From the NCBI RefSeq assembly GCF_006346325.1, contig NZ_VDYR01000001.1, forward strand, positions 2,133,501 through 2,197,500: a DNA stretch of 64,000 nt, given 5' to 3'. Positions 50,697 through 59,764 of this stretch are shown here, one piece after another (position 1 is the first letter of the stretch; each line of letters starts with the position of its first letter). The position numbers were made by a program, and so were the translations under genes. The notes under the pieces are model-generated. The model made no database searches. It was not told where the DNA came from and was given only the letters and a program-made list of their open reading frames with translations. This DNA comes from Sphingomonas japonica (GTDB taxonomy: Bacteria > Pseudomonadota > Alphaproteobacteria > Sphingomonadales > Sphingomonadaceae).

Positions 50697-50986
50697 TGAG
50701 CCAGGTCTTCAAAGCCTTGTCCGATCCGACCCGTCGCCGCGTGCTGCAATTGCTGCGCAAGGGACCGATGAGCGCGGGCGACCTCAGCGACGCGTTCGAC
50801 GTGTCGAAGCCGACGATGTCCGCCCACTTCGCGGTGCTGAAAGAGGCTGATCTCGTCCATGCCGAGAAGATCGGCAAATCCATCCGCTATCATCTCAAGC
50901 TCACGGTGCTCGAAGAGGCGCTGCTGGGCTTCGTCGATTCATTCGGCGCGCGATCGTCCGCGCCTGACAGGGAGAATGCGAAATGA
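50696..50986 (+). CDS. ArsR/SdpR family autorepressor
   Basis: A 96-residue winged-helix repressor. FKALSDPTRRRVLQLLRKGPMSAGDLSDAF and VSKPTMSAHFAVLKEADLVHAEKIGKSIRYHL match the SdpR-type autorepressors, which have no metal-binding cysteines; none is seen here. It begins at ATG 50696 without a ribosome site. The stop overlaps the start of the SdpI-like gene. By family analogy it represses the pair and is titrated by the membrane partner (inference). Confidence 0.9.
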   Translation: MSQVFKALSDPTRRRVLQLLRKGPMSAGDLSDAFDVSKPTMSAHFAVLKEADLVHAEKIGKSIRYHLKLTVLEEALLGFVDSFGARSSAPDRENAK

Positions 50987-51357
50987 GCAAGGATCTGGTC
51001 GGCAGCCTCGCCTGGGGCGTCGGCATCGTCATGCTGGCGCTTGGCCTGACCTATGCGCGCAGGCAAGGTCTTGTGGAGCCCGACACTGTTACCCGCATCG
51101 TCATCGGGGCGACCGGACTGATGGTCGCATGGTTCGGCAACATGATGCCCAAGCGTTTCGTTCCCAGTGCCGCCGCGCGCCGCGTCCACCGGCTCGGTGG
51201 CTGGTCGCTGGTGGTCAGCGGCCTCGTCTACGCGGCGGCCTTCGCATTCGCACCGATCCAGCTGGCGGTGCTGATCGGGTGCGGCGCAGTTCTGGCCGGC
51301 ATGGCGATCACCATCGGCTATTGCCTGGGCCTGCGCGCAAAGGCGGAAACGGCCTGA
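50983..51357 (+). CDS. SdpI-like membrane protein
   Basis: A 124-residue protein with four hydrophobic segments. The stretch MVAWFGNMMPKRF followed by VHRLGGWSLVVSGLVY parallels the SdpI C-terminal domain, in which GN-x-x-PK and a conserved His-Arg-x-x-Gly segment recur. The large N-terminal DUF1648 half of full SdpI is missing. In Bacillus SdpI gives immunity to a toxic peptide and holds SdpR at the membrane. No toxin gene is near. ATGA overlap with the repressor gene. Confidence 0.72.
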   Translation: MSKDLVGSLAWGVGIVMLALGLTYARRQGLVEPDTVTRIVIGATGLMVAWFGNMMPKRFVPSAAARRVHRLGGWSLVVSGLVYAAAFAFAPIQLAVLIGCGAVLAGMAITIGYCLGLRAKAETA

Positions 51358-51391
51358 CCCGACCCAGTCGAGTGAAACGGATCGACGAGGG

Positions 51392-52045
51392 TCAGCGCTG
51401 TCGATCGAGACCGCGACCCAGCCCGACGAACGCGTAGATCAGCGGCGGCACCAGCACGATCGACAGCGCCACCTTGGTGATCATCTGCCCGACCAGCAGC
51501 TCGCCGATCGGGAACAGCCCGTAGAAGGCGACGGTGATGAAGATCAGCGTGTCGACGATCTGCGACAGCACGCTCGCCGTCGCTGCGCGCAGCCACAGCA
51601 GATTGCCGCCACCCGAACCCGTTCCCTGCCCGCGCAGCGCCGCGAAGATCGTGACGTTGAGCGTCTGCGATACGCCATAGGCGATGATCCCGGCGATCCA
51701 GATCCGCCAGGTCGATCGCATCATCAGCTCGAACGCGGCCAGCCGCTCGGGCTCCATGCTCGCCGACGCCGGCACCTGCAGCACCAGCAGCACCAGCAGG
51801 ATCGAGAACACCAGCGGAATGAACCCGAACCAAACCAGATGCTTGGCTACGTTCGGACCATGCAGTTCGGCGATCGCGCTCGACACCACCACCAGCAGCA
51901 GGAATGCGAAAATGCCCGCTTCCACCGCGAGCGGCCCCAGCGCGACCTGCTTGTTGCCGAGCACGCCGGCGATGCACACCATCCCCCCGTAAAAGATCGA
52001 CAGCAGGAACAGCGAGCGCGGAATCGCGGGGGCGGGCGGGGTCAT
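51392..52045 (-). CDS. Queuosine precursor transporter-like protein (YhhQ/VUT)
   Basis: A 217-residue, six-helix membrane protein of the VUT (DUF165, COG1738) family; E. coli YhhQ imports queuosine precursors. Visible are GGMVCIAGVLGNKQVALGP, EAGIFAFLLLVVVSSAIAELHGP, and the C-terminal FITVAFYGLFPIGELLVGQMITKVALSIVL. Together with queG in the same window it points to queuosine use, although the genes are 31 kb apart. Start ATG 52045. Confidence 0.88.
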   Translation of the reverse strand: MTPPAPAIPRSLFLLSIFYGGMVCIAGVLGNKQVALGPLAVEAGIFAFLLLVVVSSAIAELHGPNVAKHLVWFGFIPLVFSILLVLLVLQVPASASMEPERLAAFELMMRSTWRIWIAGIIAYGVSQTLNVTIFAALRGQGTGSGGGNLLWLRAATASVLSQIVDTLIFITVAFYGLFPIGELLVGQMITKVALSIVLVPPLIYAFVGLGRGLDRQR

Positions 52046-52158
52046 CGCCCCGGTGCTAGCGGGATACGCGATGCGAAGAAAGGTGCCGCGTACCTCATCC
52101 CCTAGCCCTCGCCCGCATCCCGTGTATGGTCGCGCGCTTGTCGTCGGGGAGTGCCACG

Positions 52159-53418
52159 TTGCAATTCGTCATCGGGCTATGCGGGATCGCGGTGATCCTC
52201 GCGCTGGCTGTGCTGTTGTCCACCAATCGCCGCGCGATCCGGCTTCGCGTCGTCGGCGCCGCCTTCGCGCTCCAGGTCGCGATCGCGGTGCTGGTGCTCT
52301 ACGTGCCCGCGGGCCGCGCCGCGATTCGGGGCATGGCAAACGGCGTCACCGCGCTGCTCGGCTATGCCGCGGCGGGCACCAATTTCATCTTCGGTCCGCT
52401 GGCCAGCCCAGAACAGGGCGGGCAGAGCTTCGCGATCTCGGCGCTTCCCGTCATCATCTTCTTCGCCAGCCTGGTCGCCGTCCTCTACCATCTCCGCATC
52501 ATGCAGTTCATCATCCGCTGGGTCGGCGGCGCGATCGAAAAGGTGATCGGCGTGTCCAAGGTCGAATCGCTGTGCGCGGCGGCCAATATCTTCGTCGGGC
52601 AAAGCGAATCGCCGCTGGTCATCCGCCCCTATCTCGCCAGCCTGACGCCCAGCCAGCTGTTCACGGTGATGACCGTCGGCATGGCCGGCGTCGCCGGCAC
52701 CATCCTCGCCGCCTATGCCTCGTTCCTGGGGCCGGAGGCGCTGCCCTATCTGCTCGCGGCCAGCTTCATGGCGGCACCCGGCGGCATCCTGATGGCCAAG
52801 ATCATCATGCCCGATACCGCGCCCGAACCCGAACTCCAGCTCGGCGATCATCAGGAGGCCGCGGTGCTCGCGGTCGCCGCGCCCGATCCGGAGGACGAGC
52901 GCGCCGCCAACCTCATCATGGCGGCGGCGATGGGTGCGCAGACCGGCGTCAAGATCGCGGTCGCGGTCGGCGCGATGGTGCTCGCCTTCGTGGCGCTGGT
53001 GGCGATGGCCAACGGCCTGCTCGGCGTCGTCGGCGGCTGGTTCGGCTATCCCGCGCTCAGCTTCCAGGGAGTGATCGGCGCGATCTTCGCCCCGATCATG
53101 TTCCTGCTCAACATCCCGTGGGCCGAGGCGGGCGAAGCCGGCGGGCTGTTCGGCACCAAGCTCGTCCTCAACGAATTCGTCGCGTTCATCGAGCTTGGCC
53201 AGATGACCGACCTGTCGCCGCGCACGATCGCGATCGTCACCTTCGCGCTATGCGGCTTCGCCAATTTCAGCTCGATCGCGATCCAGATGGCCGCGACCGG
53301 CAGCCTCGCGCCCAATCAGCGCCCGATGATCGCCCGGCTCGGCGTCCGCGCGCTGCTGGCGGGAAGCCTCGCCAACCTGATGTCCGCCGCACTTGCAGGG
53401 CTGTTGCTGCCCGCCTGA
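52159..53418 (+). CDS. NupC-type concentrative nucleoside transporter
   Basis: A cation-coupled nucleoside importer of the CNT family, about 419 residues with the start at TTG 52159. GGGGAG is seven bases upstream; the ATG at 52126 adds 11 residues and lacks such a site. Family motifs are NFIFGPLASPE, the helical QSESPLVIRPYLASLTPSQLFTVMTVGMA, and FCLNEFVAFIEL-like VLNEFVAFIEL and GFANFSSIAIQMA near the end. Adenosine kinase in the window would trap imported adenosine. Confidence 0.92.
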   Translation: MQFVIGLCGIAVILALAVLLSTNRRAIRLRVVGAAFALQVAIAVLVLYVPAGRAAIRGMANGVTALLGYAAAGTNFIFGPLASPEQGGQSFAISALPVIIFFASLVAVLYHLRIMQFIIRWVGGAIEKVIGVSKVESLCAAANIFVGQSESPLVIRPYLASLTPSQLFTVMTVGMAGVAGTILAAYASFLGPEALPYLLAASFMAAPGGILMAKIIMPDTAPEPELQLGDHQEAAVLAVAAPDPEDERAANLIMAAAMGAQTGVKIAVAVGAMVLAFVALVAMANGLLGVVGGWFGYPALSFQGVIGAIFAPIMFLLNIPWAEAGEAGGLFGTKLVLNEFVAFIELGQMTDLSPRTIAIVTFALCGFANFSSIAIQMAATGSLAPNQRPMIARLGVRALLAGSLANLMSAALAGLLLPA

Positions 53419-53514
53419 CGATGGGCGTGTTCACGATGCCAAAGAGCGCGTGTCTCGGGTAAAGACAAATCTGCGTATACAGCCTATTTGGTTAGTTGTC
53501 AAGTCAGTCGCTGC

Positions 53515-54687
53515 CTACAGCGCTTCGACGATCGTGACGTTGGCGATCCCGCCGCCCTCGCACATCGTCTGCAGCCCGTAGCGCTTGCCGCGGCGGCGCA
53601 GCGCGTGGACCAGCGTCGTCATCAGCTTGGTACCCGACGCCCCCAGCGGATGCCCCAGCGCGATCGCGCCGCCAAAGGCGTTCATCCGCGCCGGATCGGC
53701 ATCGTGATGCCTGGCCCAGGCGAGCGGCACCGGCGCGAACGCCTCGTTGACCTCGTACAGGTCGATCGCATCGATCGTCATTCCCGCCCGCTCGAGCGCG
53801 CGGTCGGTCGCGAACAGCGGCTCCTCGAGCATGATCACCGGATCACCGGCGGTCACCGTCAGATTGTGAATGCGCGCCAGCGGCGTCAGGCCGTGCGCCT
53901 TGAGCGCCGCTTCGGACACGATCATCACTCCGCTCGCCCCGTCGCAGATCTGGCTGGCATTGGCGGCGGTGATCACCCCGCCCTCCGCCAGCAGCTTGAC
54001 CGATCGGATGCCTTCCAGCGTGGCGCCGAAACGGATGCCCTCGTCGCGATCGTGGATCGCCTCGCCGCCGCCCGGCGTATCGATCGCCAGCGGCACGATT
54101 TCGTCGGCGAAATCGCCGCGCTCTGTCGCGGCAGCGGCGCGGACATGGCTCTCCAGCGCATAGGCGTCGAGATCGTCCCTCGAAAAACCGTGCTTCTTCG
54201 CGATCATCTCGGCGCCCAGGAACTGGCTGAACTGCACGCCGGGATAGCGCGCCTCCTGCCGCGGCGACTTGGCCTTGCCGAGCCCCGCCTGCGCGAACAG
54301 CGCGCCGGTCGATCCCATCGGCACCCGCGTCATCGATTCGACCCCGGCGGCGATCACCACGTCCTGCGTCCCCGACATCACCGCCTGCGCCGCGAACTGG
54401 ATCGCCTGTTGCGAGCTGCCGCACTGCCGGTCGATGGTCACCGCCGGAACGCTCTCGGGCAGCGACGACGCCAGCACCGCGCCGCGCCCGACCTGAAACC
54501 CCTGCTCGCCGCCCTGGCTGACGCAGCCCATGATGACGTCCTCGATCGCGGCGGGATCGATGCCCGTATCCGCGACCAGCGTATCGAGCACCTGCGCGGC
54601 CATGTCGGCGGGGTGCCACCCCGCCAGCCGCCCGCCGCGCTTGCCGCCCGCGGTGCGCCGCGCGGCGACGATATAGGCCGTGGTCAT
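53515..54687 (-). CDS. Acetyl-CoA C-acyltransferase (thiolase)
   Basis: A 390-residue thiolase. Catalytic residues are Cys89 in DRQCGSSQQA, the His in NAFGGAIALGHPLGASG near residue 345, and a second Cys in MCEGGGIANV near residue 375. It resembles FadA/PcaF-like degradative acyltransferases more than the biosynthetic PhaA, since VDRQCGSS and NAFGG are of that type. It could still supply acetoacetyl-CoA for PHB. It stands alone upstream of tRNA-Gln on the minus strand. Confidence 0.9.
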   Translation of the reverse strand: MTTAYIVAARRTAGGKRGGRLAGWHPADMAAQVLDTLVADTGIDPAAIEDVIMGCVSQGGEQGFQVGRGAVLASSLPESVPAVTIDRQCGSSQQAIQFAAQAVMSGTQDVVIAAGVESMTRVPMGSTGALFAQAGLGKAKSPRQEARYPGVQFSQFLGAEMIAKKHGFSRDDLDAYALESHVRAAAATERGDFADEIVPLAIDTPGGGEAIHDRDEGIRFGATLEGIRSVKLLAEGGVITAANASQICDGASGVMIVSEAALKAHGLTPLARIHNLTVTAGDPVIMLEEPLFATDRALERAGMTIDAIDLYEVNEAFAPVPLAWARHHDADPARMNAFGGAIALGHPLGASGTKLMTTLVHALRRRGKRYGLQTMCEGGGIANVTIVEAL

Positions 54688-54777
54688 CGCTGCTCTCTCC
54701 CGATCATATCGGCGCGATCATGGCACAGCGCATTCGGTTGCGTAAAGCAACGCAAGCACTTCGCGATCGGGAGGAAG

Positions 54778-54852
54778 TGGATGCCCCGTGAGGATTCGAA
54801 CCTCAATTAACGGAGTCAGAGTCCGTGGTCTTACCATTAGACGACAGGGCAA
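54778..54852 (-). tRNA. tRNA-Gln (anticodon CTG)
   Basis: Read on the minus strand, the acceptor TGCCCTG pairs with CGGGGCA, the D stem GTCT/AGAC, the anticodon stem ACGGA/TCCGT encloses the loop CTCTGAC (anticodon CTG), and the T stem TGAGG/CCTCA encloses TTCGAAT. CCA is encoded at 54780-54778. All four arms fold, giving 75 bases. Confidence 0.95.
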
Positions 54853-55027
54853 TCGTGGAGCGGGCAGATAGGCAAGCGGCGCGGGGCTGTCAATCGGGTG
54901 TGCGGGTGGGCATCGGCCGATGCGGGCGCCGACTGCGCCTTGTCGCGGCCCCGGCCATGCGCTAGCCCTGATGCCAAGCACCGAGCGGCAGTGTCCGTGA
55001 CGGATAGAACATAAAGCGAGTACCGGC

Positions 55028-56077
55028 ATGGGAGATCATCCCGCGCAGATGCCGTATCGGCCGGGCCCAGCCCCCGCCCGCACGGCCCCCCGAAGCGACG
55101 CGGCCCCCGCGCCGGTCGTCCCCCGCGCGCGCTGGCCCGAAGGCCGGCATTACGCCGCGCTCGACCTTGGCACCAACAATTGCCGTCTTCTGATCGCGCG
55201 GCCGCAAGGGTCCGGCTTCGCGGTGATCGACGCATTCTCGCGGATCGTCCGGCTGGGCGAGGGCCTGGCGAGTTCGGGGCGGCTGAGCGATGCCGCGATC
55301 GAACGCACCATCGCCGCGCTGCGCGTCTGCGCCGACAAGCTGCGGCGGCGCAACGTCGCGCTTGCCCGCTCGGTCGCCACCGAAGCCTGTCGCCGGGCAG
55401 CCAACGGCCCCGACTTCATCAAGCGAGTCTACCGCGAAACCGGCATCGTCCTCGACATCATCACGGCTGAGGAGGAAGCGCGGCTGGCGGTGCTCGGCTG
55501 CCACGCGCTGCTCGAACCCGGCGACGGTCCGGCGCTGGTGTTCGACATCGGCGGCGGTTCGACCGAACTGGTGTTGATCGACACGCGCCATGCGGTGCCG
55601 ACGATTCTCGACTGGCACAGCGCGCCATGGGGCGTGGTGTCGCTGACCGAAGCCGCCGGCAGCGGTACGCCCGACAGCGTCTATGCCCGCATGCGTACGC
55701 TGGTGAAGGACAGCTTCGCGCCGTTCGCATCGCGCCTGCGCGCGCCGCTGGGGGTGCCGCGGCTGCTCGGCACCAGCGGTACGGTGACGACGCTCGCCAG
55801 CGTCCATCTCGGGCTCGAAAGCTATGATCGCCAGGCGGTCGACGGGCTGATCGTGCCGACCGCGGCGATGCGCGGCGTCAGCCAGCGGTTGTCGGCGATG
55901 GACCTGGCCCAGCGTTCCAAGGTGCCCTGCATCGGTTCCGAACGCGCCGATCTGGTGGTCGCGGGCTGCGCGATCCTCGAATCGATCATGGACATCTGGC
56001 CGGCCGAGCGCCTGGGCATCGCCGATCGCGGCATCCGCGAGGGCATCCTGCGCCGACTGATGCAGGGCCGGGCATGA
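55028..56077 (+). CDS. Ppx/GppA phosphatase
   Basis: A 349-residue member of the exopolyphosphatase/pppGpp phosphatase family. After a proline-rich N-terminal tail of about 40 residues come the actin-like ATPase motifs ALDLGTNNCRLLIARP, ITAEEEARLAVLG, and FDIGGGSTELVLID. The shorter length lacks the C-terminal HD-like domain of long Ppx. It is followed by rlmE with a four-base overlap. It may act on polyphosphate or pppGpp; the latter would relate to rsh. Confidence 0.93.
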   Translation: MGDHPAQMPYRPGPAPARTAPRSDAAPAPVVPRARWPEGRHYAALDLGTNNCRLLIARPQGSGFAVIDAFSRIVRLGEGLASSGRLSDAAIERTIAALRVCADKLRRRNVALARSVATEACRRAANGPDFIKRVYRETGIVLDIITAEEEARLAVLGCHALLEPGDGPALVFDIGGGSTELVLIDTRHAVPTILDWHSAPWGVVSLTEAAGSGTPDSVYARMRTLVKDSFAPFASRLRAPLGVPRLLGTSGTVTTLASVHLGLESYDRQAVDGLIVPTAAMRGVSQRLSAMDLAQRSKVPCIGSERADLVVAGCAILESIMDIWPAERLGIADRGIREGILRRLMQGRA

Positions 56078-56754
56078 GCCGCGGCGGCACGCGCGGGCAC
56101 ACCCGCGTCCGCTCCGTGCGCGGGCGCAGCGAACAGTCGCGCCGCTGGCTCGAACGCCAGCTCAACGATCCGTACGTCAAGCGCGCCAAGGCCGAGGGCT
56201 ATCGCAGCCGCGCCGCGTACAAGCTGATCGAGCTCGACGAGAAATTCGGCATGCTCAAGGGGGTGCACCGCGTGCTCGACCTCGGCATCGCGCCGGGCGG
56301 CTGGGCGCAGGTGGTGCGCAAGCGCGCGCCCAAGGCGACCATCGTCGGCATCGACCTGCTGCCGGTCGACGCGATCGAGGGGGTGACCATCCTTCAGATG
56401 GACTTCCTGGCGGACCAGGCACCCGATGCGCTGCGCAGCGCGCTCGGCGGCGAGGCCGACCTCGTGCTGTCGGACATGGCCGCCAACACCGTCGGCCATC
56501 CGCAGACCGATCATCTGCGCACGATGGGACTGGTCGAGGCGGCCGTCGAATTCGCCTGCGAAGTCACGCGCCCCGGCGGCAGCTTCGTCGCAAAGGTGCT
56601 GGCGGGCGGCGCCGACAGCGCGCTGGTGGCGACGCTCAAGCGCAATTTCGCGACCGTCAAGCACGCCAAGCCGCCCGCCAGCCGCAAGGATTCGTCGGAA
56701 TGGTATGTGGTGGCGCAGGGCTTCAAGCGGCGGCAGGTGCCAGCCGAAGACTGA
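56074..56754 (+). CDS. rlmE: 23S rRNA (uridine-2552-2'-O)-methyltransferase
   Basis: RlmE (FtsJ/RrmJ) methylates U2552 in the ribosomal A loop. The 226-residue product shows YRSRAAYKLIELDEKF with the first catalytic Lys, VLDLGIAPGGWAQV as SAM site, LVLSDMAANTVGHPQTDH with the catalytic Asp, and GSFVAKVLAGG. A basic N-terminal tail (RGGTRGHTRVRSVRGRSEQSRR) is longer than in E. coli. Coupled to the Ppx gene. Confidence 0.96.
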   Translation: MSRGGTRGHTRVRSVRGRSEQSRRWLERQLNDPYVKRAKAEGYRSRAAYKLIELDEKFGMLKGVHRVLDLGIAPGGWAQVVRKRAPKATIVGIDLLPVDAIEGVTILQMDFLADQAPDALRSALGGEADLVLSDMAANTVGHPQTDHLRTMGLVEAAVEFACEVTRPGGSFVAKVLAGGADSALVATLKRNFATVKHAKPPASRKDSSEWYVVAQGFKRRQVPAED

Positions 56755-56760
56755 CCATGC

Positions 56761-57432
56761 TCAGCGCTTGGTCGCGAACCAGATGACGTGGCGCGGCCCC
56801 TTGCCGTTCTCGCGGGCGCGCACCGCGACCTCCTCGACCGCGAAACCGGCGTCGCCCAGCCGCCGCTTGAATACCGCATCGGGCGCCGCAGACCAGATCG
56901 CCAGCGCGCCGCCGGGCTTCAGCGCCATCCGCGCCGCCGCCAGTCCCGCCATGCCATACAGCTTGCCATTGGCATCGCGCACCAGCCCGTCGGGACCATT
57001 ATCGACGTCGAGCAGGATCGCGTCGTAGCTCAGCTTGTCGGCCTCGATGCGCTTGCCGACATCCCCCTCGACCAGTCGTACTCGCGGATCATCGAGGCAT
57101 CCGGCGGTCAGCGCCGCCATCGGGCCGCGCGCCCATTTAAGGATACCGGGCACCAGTTCGACCACGGTCACCTGCGCATCCCTGCCCAGCCGGGCAAGTG
57201 CGGCGCGCAGCGTGAATCCCATGCCATAGCCGCCAATCAGGAGATGCGGCCGCGCCCGGGCGCCGAGCCGGTCGATCGTCATCGTCGCCAGCGCTTCTTC
57301 CGACCCGCGCATGCGCGTGTTCATCAGCTCGTTGCGATCGAGCACAATCATGAAATCGTCGCCGCGACGGTAGAGCCTGAGCTCGACGCCGCCGGGGACC
57401 TGCGCGGTGTCGATCAGTTCGCGTGGGATCAT
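56761..57432 (-). CDS. Spermidine synthase-like methyltransferase fold protein
   Basis: A 223-residue protein with the spermidine synthase/SAM-binding fold: LLIGGYGMGFTLRAALARLG (nucleotide loop), VTVVELVPGILKWARGPM, and YDAILLDVDNGPDGLV. The usual polyamine tunnel residues are not clearly present, so a true aminopropyl transfer is doubtful. ATG 57432 (MIPRELIDTAQVPGGVEL). It is convergent with rlmE by six bases. Confidence 0.85.
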   Translation of the reverse strand: MIPRELIDTAQVPGGVELRLYRRGDDFMIVLDRNELMNTRMRGSEEALATMTIDRLGARARPHLLIGGYGMGFTLRAALARLGRDAQVTVVELVPGILKWARGPMAALTAGCLDDPRVRLVEGDVGKRIEADKLSYDAILLDVDNGPDGLVRDANGKLYGMAGLAAARMALKPGGALAIWSAAPDAVFKRRLGDAGFAVEEVAVRARENGKGPRHVIWFATKR

Positions 57433-57502
57433 CGCCGGCCTTTCACTGCTCGGCATTGCGGTATCGCCGGGCGCCGTTCCCGGCCAGCCCAAACCAGCTG
57501 CC

Positions 57503-59626
57503 TCAAAAGATGCCGAGGAATTTCTTGCGCTTGGGCTTGGCCGGTTCGGCCTTGCCGCTGCCGACATCGTCGCGCACCTCGCCGCCGCGGGTGCGCTGCG
57601 CCTTTGCGGTCGCGCCCGCCAGCACCGGCCCGCACGCCGCCGCCTTGGCATCGCCGACATCGACGAACGCCAGCAGCGCCGCTGGCGGCGCCACCAGCGC
57701 CGCCAGCCCCAGCCCGGCGCCCGCGCGCCCGAGCAGTTGCGGACTGATCACATCGAGCGAAGGCTGCGAGAAATAGCCGCCGACCCCGACCGGCGATTGC
57801 CCCGAAAAAAGGCTGAACTTCTTGCCGTCGGCACGGAACGCCAGATCCATCTGCTCGCTCGCGAAGCTGAAACCGCCGCGGCCCAGAATGACGTTCTTGG
57901 TGGTGTCGATCAGGATCGGATCGGCGCCGGCCGCGCCGCCGCGCACGGTAAAGGCGACCAGACCGCAATTGATCCGCACCGGCTCCTTCAACCGGTCCTC
58001 GAACATCTTTTGCGCGAAGGTCCCGAAATCGAGCTCGGACAGCTGGACGTTGCGCGTCCAGAACGTGCCCTGAGGAATGACGAACGCGATCCGCCCGCGC
58101 GACGTCGCCAGCGAATCGTGGAGCGTATCGCCGTCGCCGACCAGTTCGATCCGGCCCTTGACCGTGCCGCTGGTCCCCGCCTCCGCCACGCCGAATCCGG
58201 CGAGCAGCTGCGCCATCGGCGTCGTGCCGAGCCGGATGTCGTAGCGGGTTCGCGCCGGGCGCCGCCGCCAGTCGATGGTGATGTCCGACGCCACCTTGCC
58301 GCGCGCCATGGTGAACGCGAACGGCGACAGCGTGAGCAGGCCGTCGTCGAGCGCGACGGTCGCCGCGACATCGGTGACGGGAACGCTGTCCGACCGCAGC
58401 CGCGCGACGCGGTAGCGGACGTCGGCGTCGAAGGCGCGCAGCCCCTCGGCGCGCAGATTGGCGTCGGGCAACAGGCGCGCAGGCGCGGCTCCGGTCGCGC
58501 CCGCCGCCGCCTGATAGCCGCGGTCGGCGACCAGGTCGGGATTATATCCGATGAACGGCGCGACATCGACGATGTCGAGCGTCCGCGTCGCGAGGTCGGC
58601 ATCGATATGCACGCGCGGATCGCCGGTCTCGACGGTGAACGCCCCGGCGATGTCGCTGTCGCCGAACCGGCCGGTCATCTTGGTGAACCGATAGGCGGTG
58701 TCGCGCTTCACCAGCTGCGCGGTCAGGCGATAGGCGCGGGTGTTGGGCACGACGATGCCGAGGATGCCGAGCAGGTCGGCGGCGTTGCGCCCGCGTGCGC
58801 GCGTCGCCAGCGGGACGCGTTCGATCTCGGCAAGGCTGGGCAGCGTGCCGGTCACGTCGATGCGATTGCCCGCGGCATCGGCCTGCAGCACCAGCTGGTT
58901 CGAACCGCGCGCTACCGTCGCGTTGGGCGTCAGCAGCGCGCCGAGCACCGTGAACGGAGTCTCGCGGATGCGTCCGTCGCCGCTGAAGCGCACCGCATCG
59001 CCGATCCGCGCATCTTTCGAGGTGATCGTGGCAAAGTCGAGATCGGCGAGCAGTTGCAGCCGCGGATCGCGGTAGCGCAGCGCCGTGGCCTGCAGGGTAG
59101 CGCGGTCGATGACCGGCAGGTCCAGCGGCTCGGCCTTGCTTTCGCTGGCAAAGGTCCAGCTATTGGCGCTGTGGTCGCGATTCCATTCGAGCGCGAAGGC
59201 GGCGCCGTCGAGATCGAGCCAGCGCAGGCGGCGCTTGCCGAACAGCAGGGACAGCGGCGCGATCCGCGTGTCGATACGCCGCGCCGCCAGCAAATAGGGG
59301 CGGCTCGCCCAGGACGGATTGGCGATGCTCAGTCCCTCGGCGAGGAACTTGATGTCGAACGGCGCGAAATAGAGCTGGAAATCGCCGCGCACGACGACCT
59401 TGCGATCGGTCATCGCGGCGACGGTGCGCTCGAACGGACCTTTCAGGAACCGCCCCTTGGTAACGTACAGGATCAGCCACACCGCAAAGATCGACACGAC
59501 GACCCCGAGCACGATGTTGCCCACCAGCCGCCACCGCTTGCGCGGGTCGGCCGGCGGCGGCGCAGGCTGCGCGGGCGCTTCCGTCGTGGCGCGGTCGACT
59601 TCGGACGAGGACGGTTGCTCGGACAT
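57503..59626 (-). CDS. AsmA family protein
   Basis: A 707-residue inner-membrane protein with one N-terminal transmembrane helix (about residues 33-54, LVGNIVLGVVVSIFAVWLILY) and a long periplasmic beta-rich part. FLKGPFERTVAAMTDRKVVVRGDFQLYFAPFD and NPSWASRPYLLAA are AsmA-like, and GRGGFSFASEQMDLAFRADGKKFSLFSGQSPVGVGGYF near the end is the AsmA_2-type C-terminus. The family is linked to lipid transport to the outer membrane. Divergent from the RHH regulator. Confidence 0.9.
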   Translation of the reverse strand: MSEQPSSSEVDRATTEAPAQPAPPPADPRKRWRLVGNIVLGVVVSIFAVWLILYVTKGRFLKGPFERTVAAMTDRKVVVRGDFQLYFAPFDIKFLAEGLSIANPSWASRPYLLAARRIDTRIAPLSLLFGKRRLRWLDLDGAAFALEWNRDHSANSWTFASESKAEPLDLPVIDRATLQATALRYRDPRLQLLADLDFATITSKDARIGDAVRFSGDGRIRETPFTVLGALLTPNATVARGSNQLVLQADAAGNRIDVTGTLPSLAEIERVPLATRARGRNAADLLGILGIVVPNTRAYRLTAQLVKRDTAYRFTKMTGRFGDSDIAGAFTVETGDPRVHIDADLATRTLDIVDVAPFIGYNPDLVADRGYQAAAGATGAAPARLLPDANLRAEGLRAFDADVRYRVARLRSDSVPVTDVAATVALDDGLLTLSPFAFTMARGKVASDITIDWRRRPARTRYDIRLGTTPMAQLLAGFGVAEAGTSGTVKGRIELVGDGDTLHDSLATSRGRIAFVIPQGTFWTRNVQLSELDFGTFAQKMFEDRLKEPVRINCGLVAFTVRGGAAGADPILIDTTKNVILGRGGFSFASEQMDLAFRADGKKFSLFSGQSPVGVGGYFSQPSLDVISPQLLGRAGAGLGLAALVAPPAALLAFVDVGDAKAAACGPVLAGATAKAQRTRGGEVRDDVGSGKAEPAKPKRKKFLGIF

Positions 59627-59733
59627 GGCGATACTCTGTTACTACGCCCCTGCGAAGGATCGCGCGAGAAGAACAACGCATAGCACGCTGCAAAGCCGCT
59701 TGCCCTTGTAGGATTGCGTATCCCCTCCATATA

Positions 59734-59749
59734 CCATCCATGTGGATGG
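59734..59749. promoter_or_regulatory. Palindrome upstream of the RHH gene
   Basis: CCATCC, loop ATGT, GGATGG is a perfect inverted repeat 16 bases before the RHH start; further partial GGAT/ATCC half-sites flank it. Ribbon-helix-helix proteins often bind such short palindromes at their own promoters, so this may be an autoregulatory operator. Confidence 0.5.
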
Positions 59750-59764
59750 CTTACGGATGTAAAT

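Noticed and set aside
53419..53514. AT-richer gap between nucleoside transporter and thiolase genes, possible small RNA
   Set aside because: No terminator, promoter or conserved hairpin could be made out; it is a short gap between two converging genes.
54778..54852. Genomic island at tRNA-Gln
   Set aside because: No integrase, direct repeat of the tRNA 3' end or composition change is seen; both neighbours are core genes.
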